Positions 5,223 through 7,218 of a stretch of DNA of 7,218 nt are shown one piece after another. Under the pieces are notes generated by a model that was given only the letters and a program-made list of their open reading frames with translations, ran no database searches and had not been told where the DNA came from. How positions within the stretch are numbered: the first letter of the stretch is position 1; every line of letters starts with the position of its first letter. This stretch comes from Hyphomicrobiales bacterium. GTDB lineage: Bacteria > Pseudomonadota > Alphaproteobacteria > Rhizobiales > Beijerinckiaceae. A program made the translations under genes and the position numbers. Location: the NCBI GenBank assembly GCA_028290595.1, contig JAQGJO010000337.1:1-7218 (forward strand), written 5' to 3'.

Positions 5223-6113
5223 ATGCAGCAAGGCGATATCAGGATCGGCGTATCGGGCTGGACTTATGCGCCTTGGCGCGGCGCCTTCTATCCGCAAGGC
5301 CTGCCGCAGAAGCGTGAACTGGCCTATGCGAGTTCAGCATTCCGCACCATCGAAATCAACGGCACCTTCTACGGCATGCAGACGCCGGATGCTTTCGCTC
5401 GCTGGGCGGAAGAGACGCCCGATGATTTCGTCTTCGCCGTCAAGGGATCGCGCTACATCACCCATATGCGCCGGCTGAAGGATTGCATGGTCCCGCTGGC
5501 GAATTTCCTTGCCTCGGGCGTGTTGCGGCTCGGCCCCAAACTGGGACCGATCCTCTGGCAGTTCCCGCCGAACTTCCACTTCAAGGAAGAGCGTCTGGCG
5601 GAATTTCTGGCCATGTTGCCGCATGATGCAGAGGCTGCCGCTGCGCTGGCCAGGAAGCACGACGACCGGCTGAAGGCACGCGCCTGGCTGCGCGCCAAAG
5701 ACTGCCCGCCTCTACGTCATGCCATCGAGATCAGGCACGAGAGTTTCGTCGACCCTGCTTTCACCGCACTGTTGCGCAAGCACGATGTCGCGCTCGTCTG
5801 CGCCGATACGGTCGAGTGGCCGCTGCTGATGGATGTCACATCGAACTTCGTCTATTGCCGTCTGCACGGCTCAGAAAAACTTTACCACAGCGCCTACGAT
5901 GCCACCGCGATCAACCGCTGGAGCCGTCGCGTCGCCGCCTGGTCGCAGGGCAAGCCGATGACCGACGGCCGCTTTATCGAGAGCCGGCAGAAAAGCCGGC
6001 CGCCGCGCGATGTCTTCGTCTATTTCGATAATACCGACAAACTCCACGCACCCGACGATGCGCGGAGTTTGATGGAGAGGCTGGGACAGGCGCAAAGAGA
6101 TGTGGCGGCATGA
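5223..6113 (+). CDS. DUF72 domain protein (YecE-like TIM barrel)
   Basis: 296 residues covering a whole DUF72 domain (PF01904, YecE/TM1631-like TIM barrel). The biochemical function of this family is unknown. Family signatures in order are IRIGVSGWTYAPWRGAFYP (residues 6-24), FRTIEINGTFYGM (40-52), FVFAVKGSRYITHMRRL (69-85), GPILWQFPPNF (108-118), AIEIRHESF (167-175), FVYCRLHG (209-216) and DVFVYFDNT (263-271). The conserved Glu44-Asn46, Lys74, His81, Glu169-Arg171-His172 and Asp269-Asn270 would line one end of the barrel. The start has AAGGA eight bases upstream (5210-5214). It diverges from the udgX-type gene across 112 bases and converges with transketolase, whose stop is 19 bases beyond. 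Its own stop codon TGA lies inside copy 2 of a 26-base repeat shared with the udgX start region, which hints at insertion of this gene. Links to DNA repair rest on context only. Confidence 0.93.
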   Translation: MQQGDIRIGVSGWTYAPWRGAFYPQGLPQKRELAYASSAFRTIEINGTFYGMQTPDAFARWAEETPDDFVFAVKGSRYITHMRRLKDCMVPLANFLASGVLRLGPKLGPILWQFPPNFHFKEERLAEFLAMLPHDAEAAAALARKHDDRLKARAWLRAKDCPPLRHAIEIRHESFVDPAFTALLRKHDVALVCADTVEWPLLMDVTSNFVYCRLHGSEKLYHSAYDATAINRWSRRVAAWSQGKPMTDGRFIESRQKSRPPRDVFVYFDNTDKLHAPDDARSLMERLGQAQRDVAA

Positions 6114-6131
6114 CCGATCTCCTTTCGAGCT
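6106..6131. repeat. 26-base direct repeat, copy 2 (end of DUF72)
   Basis: Near-copy of 5105-5130. The G-to-A difference at 6113 is what makes the DUF72 stop codon (TGA, 6111-6113); copy 1 reads TGG there. On the minus strand it still contains AAGGAG (6119-6124) seven bases before an ATG at 6111. That ATG opens only a 45-codon frame antisense to DUF72, with no resemblance to UdgX beyond Met-Pro. Confidence 0.9.
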
Positions 6132-6132
6132 A

Positions 6133-7218
6133 CTAGCCCGCCGCGATTTCGGCCAATGTTTCGTGCGCGGCCCGCACGACCGCCTCGGTCGTGATCTCGA
6201 ATTTCTTGTAGACGTCGCCGATTTTACCCGAGGCGCCGAAGCTATGCATGCCGACGAAACGGCCTTGGAAGCCGATATACCGCTCCCAGCCTAGTTCCAC
6301 TGCCGCTTCCACCGCGACACGCGCATGAGTAGCGCCCATCACGGCCTTCTTGTAGGCAGCACCCTGCTCCTCGAAGATCAGGCGACAAGGCATGGAAACG
6401 ACGGCTGTGGGGATGCCCTCTTTCTGCAGGAGATCCCGCGCCGCGACTGCAAGCTGCAGTTCGGACCCCGTGCCGATGAGCGTCAACTTGCGGTTGCCGC
6501 CCTCGGCCTCCGCCAGGACATAGGCGCCCCTGGCCGACTTGTTCTCGTCGCCGGGCTCGCGGCGCAGGAGCGGCATCGGCTGGCGCGAAAGAGCGATGAG
6601 GGCCGCACGGCGCGGCGCGTCCAGGATCAGCTCCCAGCATTCGGCCGTCTCCACCGGGTCGCCCGGGCGGAAGACGGCGAGGCCGGGAATGGCCCGCAGC
6701 GCCGCCAGTTGCTCGACCGGCTGATGCGTCGGCCCGTCCTCGCCGAGACCGATCGAGTCATGCGTCATGACAAAGACCGTACGGATGTGCATGAGCGCCG
6801 CGAGACGGATCGCCGGGCGGCAGTAATCGGAGAAGCACAGGAAGGTGCCGCCATAGGGGATCAGGCCGCCGTGCAGTGCGATGCCGTTCATGGCTGCCGC
6901 CATGCCATGCTCGCGCACGCCGTAATGCATGTAAGTGCCGCTGTAGTCACCGGGCTTGATCTCGATCATGCCCTTCGCCTTCGTATTGTTCGAAGGGGTC
7001 AGGTCAGCCGAGCCTCCCAGCAGTTCCGGAATGGCAGCCGCCAGGTGATCCAGAACGGCGCCACTGGCCGAGCGGGTAGCCATGTCCTTGCCGCTGGCGA
7101 TGAATTCAGCGCGCGCCGTCGAAATGGCCTTCTTCCAGCCAGCGGGCAACTCGCCATTGTTGCGGCGCTCGAACTCCCGGCGCAACGCCTCGGGCGCCGC
7201 CTTGACCCGATCGGCCCA
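6133..7218 (-). CDS. tkt: Transketolase, C-terminal part (5' end off the window)
   Basis: Thiamine-diphosphate enzyme of the pentose phosphate/Calvin pathways that moves two-carbon units between ketose and aldose phosphates. The last 361 codons are visible, roughly the final 55% of a ~660-residue protein, and the frame is open to the right edge. Counting from the edge, GGSADLTPSNNT opens the pyrimidine-binding domain near residue 68. YGVREHGMAAAMNG (about 99-112) carries the catalytic glutamate, GLGEDGPTHQPVEQ (158-171) is the transketolase signature 2, and ALSRQ (209-213) is the phosphate-binding arginine region. The C-terminal domain ends FGASGKIGDVYKKFEIT with a short tail. A slightly unusual SMPCRLIFEEQ stands where most homologues have SMPS/T-x-x-x-F. 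In many rhizobia tkt is followed by gap and pgk; here it is followed by a convergent DUF72 gene. Confidence 0.95.
   Translation of the reverse strand, partial: WADRVKAAPEALRREFERRNNGELPAGWKKAISTARAEFIASGKDMATRSASGAVLDHLAAAIPELLGGSADLTPSNNTKAKGMIEIKPGDYSGTYMHYGVREHGMAAAMNGIALHGGLIPYGGTFLCFSDYCRPAIRLAALMHIRTVFVMTHDSIGLGEDGPTHQPVEQLAALRAIPGLAVFRPGDPVETAECWELILDAPRRAALIALSRQPMPLLRREPGDENKSARGAYVLAEAEGGNRKLTLIGTGSELQLAVAARDLLQKEGIPTAVVSMPCRLIFEEQGAAYKKAVMGATHARVAVEAAVELGWERYIGFQGRFVGMHSFGASGKIGDVYKKFEITTEAVVRAAHETLAEIAAG

Noticed and set aside
4550..5317. Plus-strand 255-codon frame across the udgX-type gene
   Set aside because: It is a shadow of the minus-strand gene, which carries unmistakable UdgX motifs, and it runs through the divergent intergenic region into DUF72.
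5983..6000. GCCGGC-agaaaa-GCCGGC hairpin as a terminator
   Set aside because: It lies inside the DUF72 coding region, has no following T-run, and GCCGGC is common in this base composition.
5974..6111. 45-codon minus-strand frame with a good AAGGAG site at the end of DUF72
   Set aside because: The start signal comes from the 26-base repeat; the frame is antisense to DUF72 and has no similarity to UdgX beyond Met-Pro, so it is a relic signal and not a gene.

Overview
This GC-rich chromosomal window has tightly packed genes and strong AAGGAG/AGGAG-type ribosome binding sites. The protein sequences (WrbA, the UdgX-type protein, DUF72 and transketolase) look most like Hyphomicrobiales (Rhizobiales), probably Mesorhizobium or a close relative. 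That placement comes from recalled family resemblance, not a search. The window holds six complete genes that I assign to known families on the two strands between positions 218 and 5110, a seventh at 5223-6113, and one partial gene at each edge. No RNA genes, insertion sequences, CRISPR arrays, phage genes or tRNAs were seen. The longest gene-free stretch is 161 bases.

Layout, left to right. (1) A minus-strand pair, wrbA (quinone reductase) followed by a truncated DoxX-family membrane protein, diverges from a plus-strand LysR regulator. The regulator is followed 31 bases later by a class I methyltransferase of the LCM-like family. (2) The methyltransferase converges on a minus-strand TetR regulator, sharing a CTAG stop overlap. 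The TetR gene diverges from an extended short-chain dehydrogenase/reductase of the dihydroflavonol-reductase type. The short AT-rich gap between them holds two matching operator-like boxes that cover plausible promoters in both directions. (3) The reductase converges on a minus-strand UdgX-type uracil-DNA-binding protein, which diverges from a plus-strand DUF72 gene. (4) The DUF72 gene converges on the C-terminal half of a transketolase, which runs off the right edge.

Functionally, the left part is a redox/stress module with local regulators: quinone reductase plus DoxX, probably under the LysR protein, and an oxidoreductase probably controlled by its divergent TetR repressor. The right part pairs a DNA-repair-type protein with a TIM-barrel protein of unknown function, next to a central carbon enzyme.

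No wholly new multi-gene system is evident. Two observations deserve follow-up. The UdgX-type protein keeps the KRRIH loop with its covalent-attack histidine at residue 109, but it contains no cysteine at all and so cannot carry the iron-sulfur cluster usual for the family. In addition, a 26-base near-identical direct repeat (24 of 26 positions) flanks the DUF72 gene. One copy carries the udgX ribosome binding site and start codon, and the other supplies the DUF72 stop codon. This suggests that DUF72 was inserted between transketolase and udgX.
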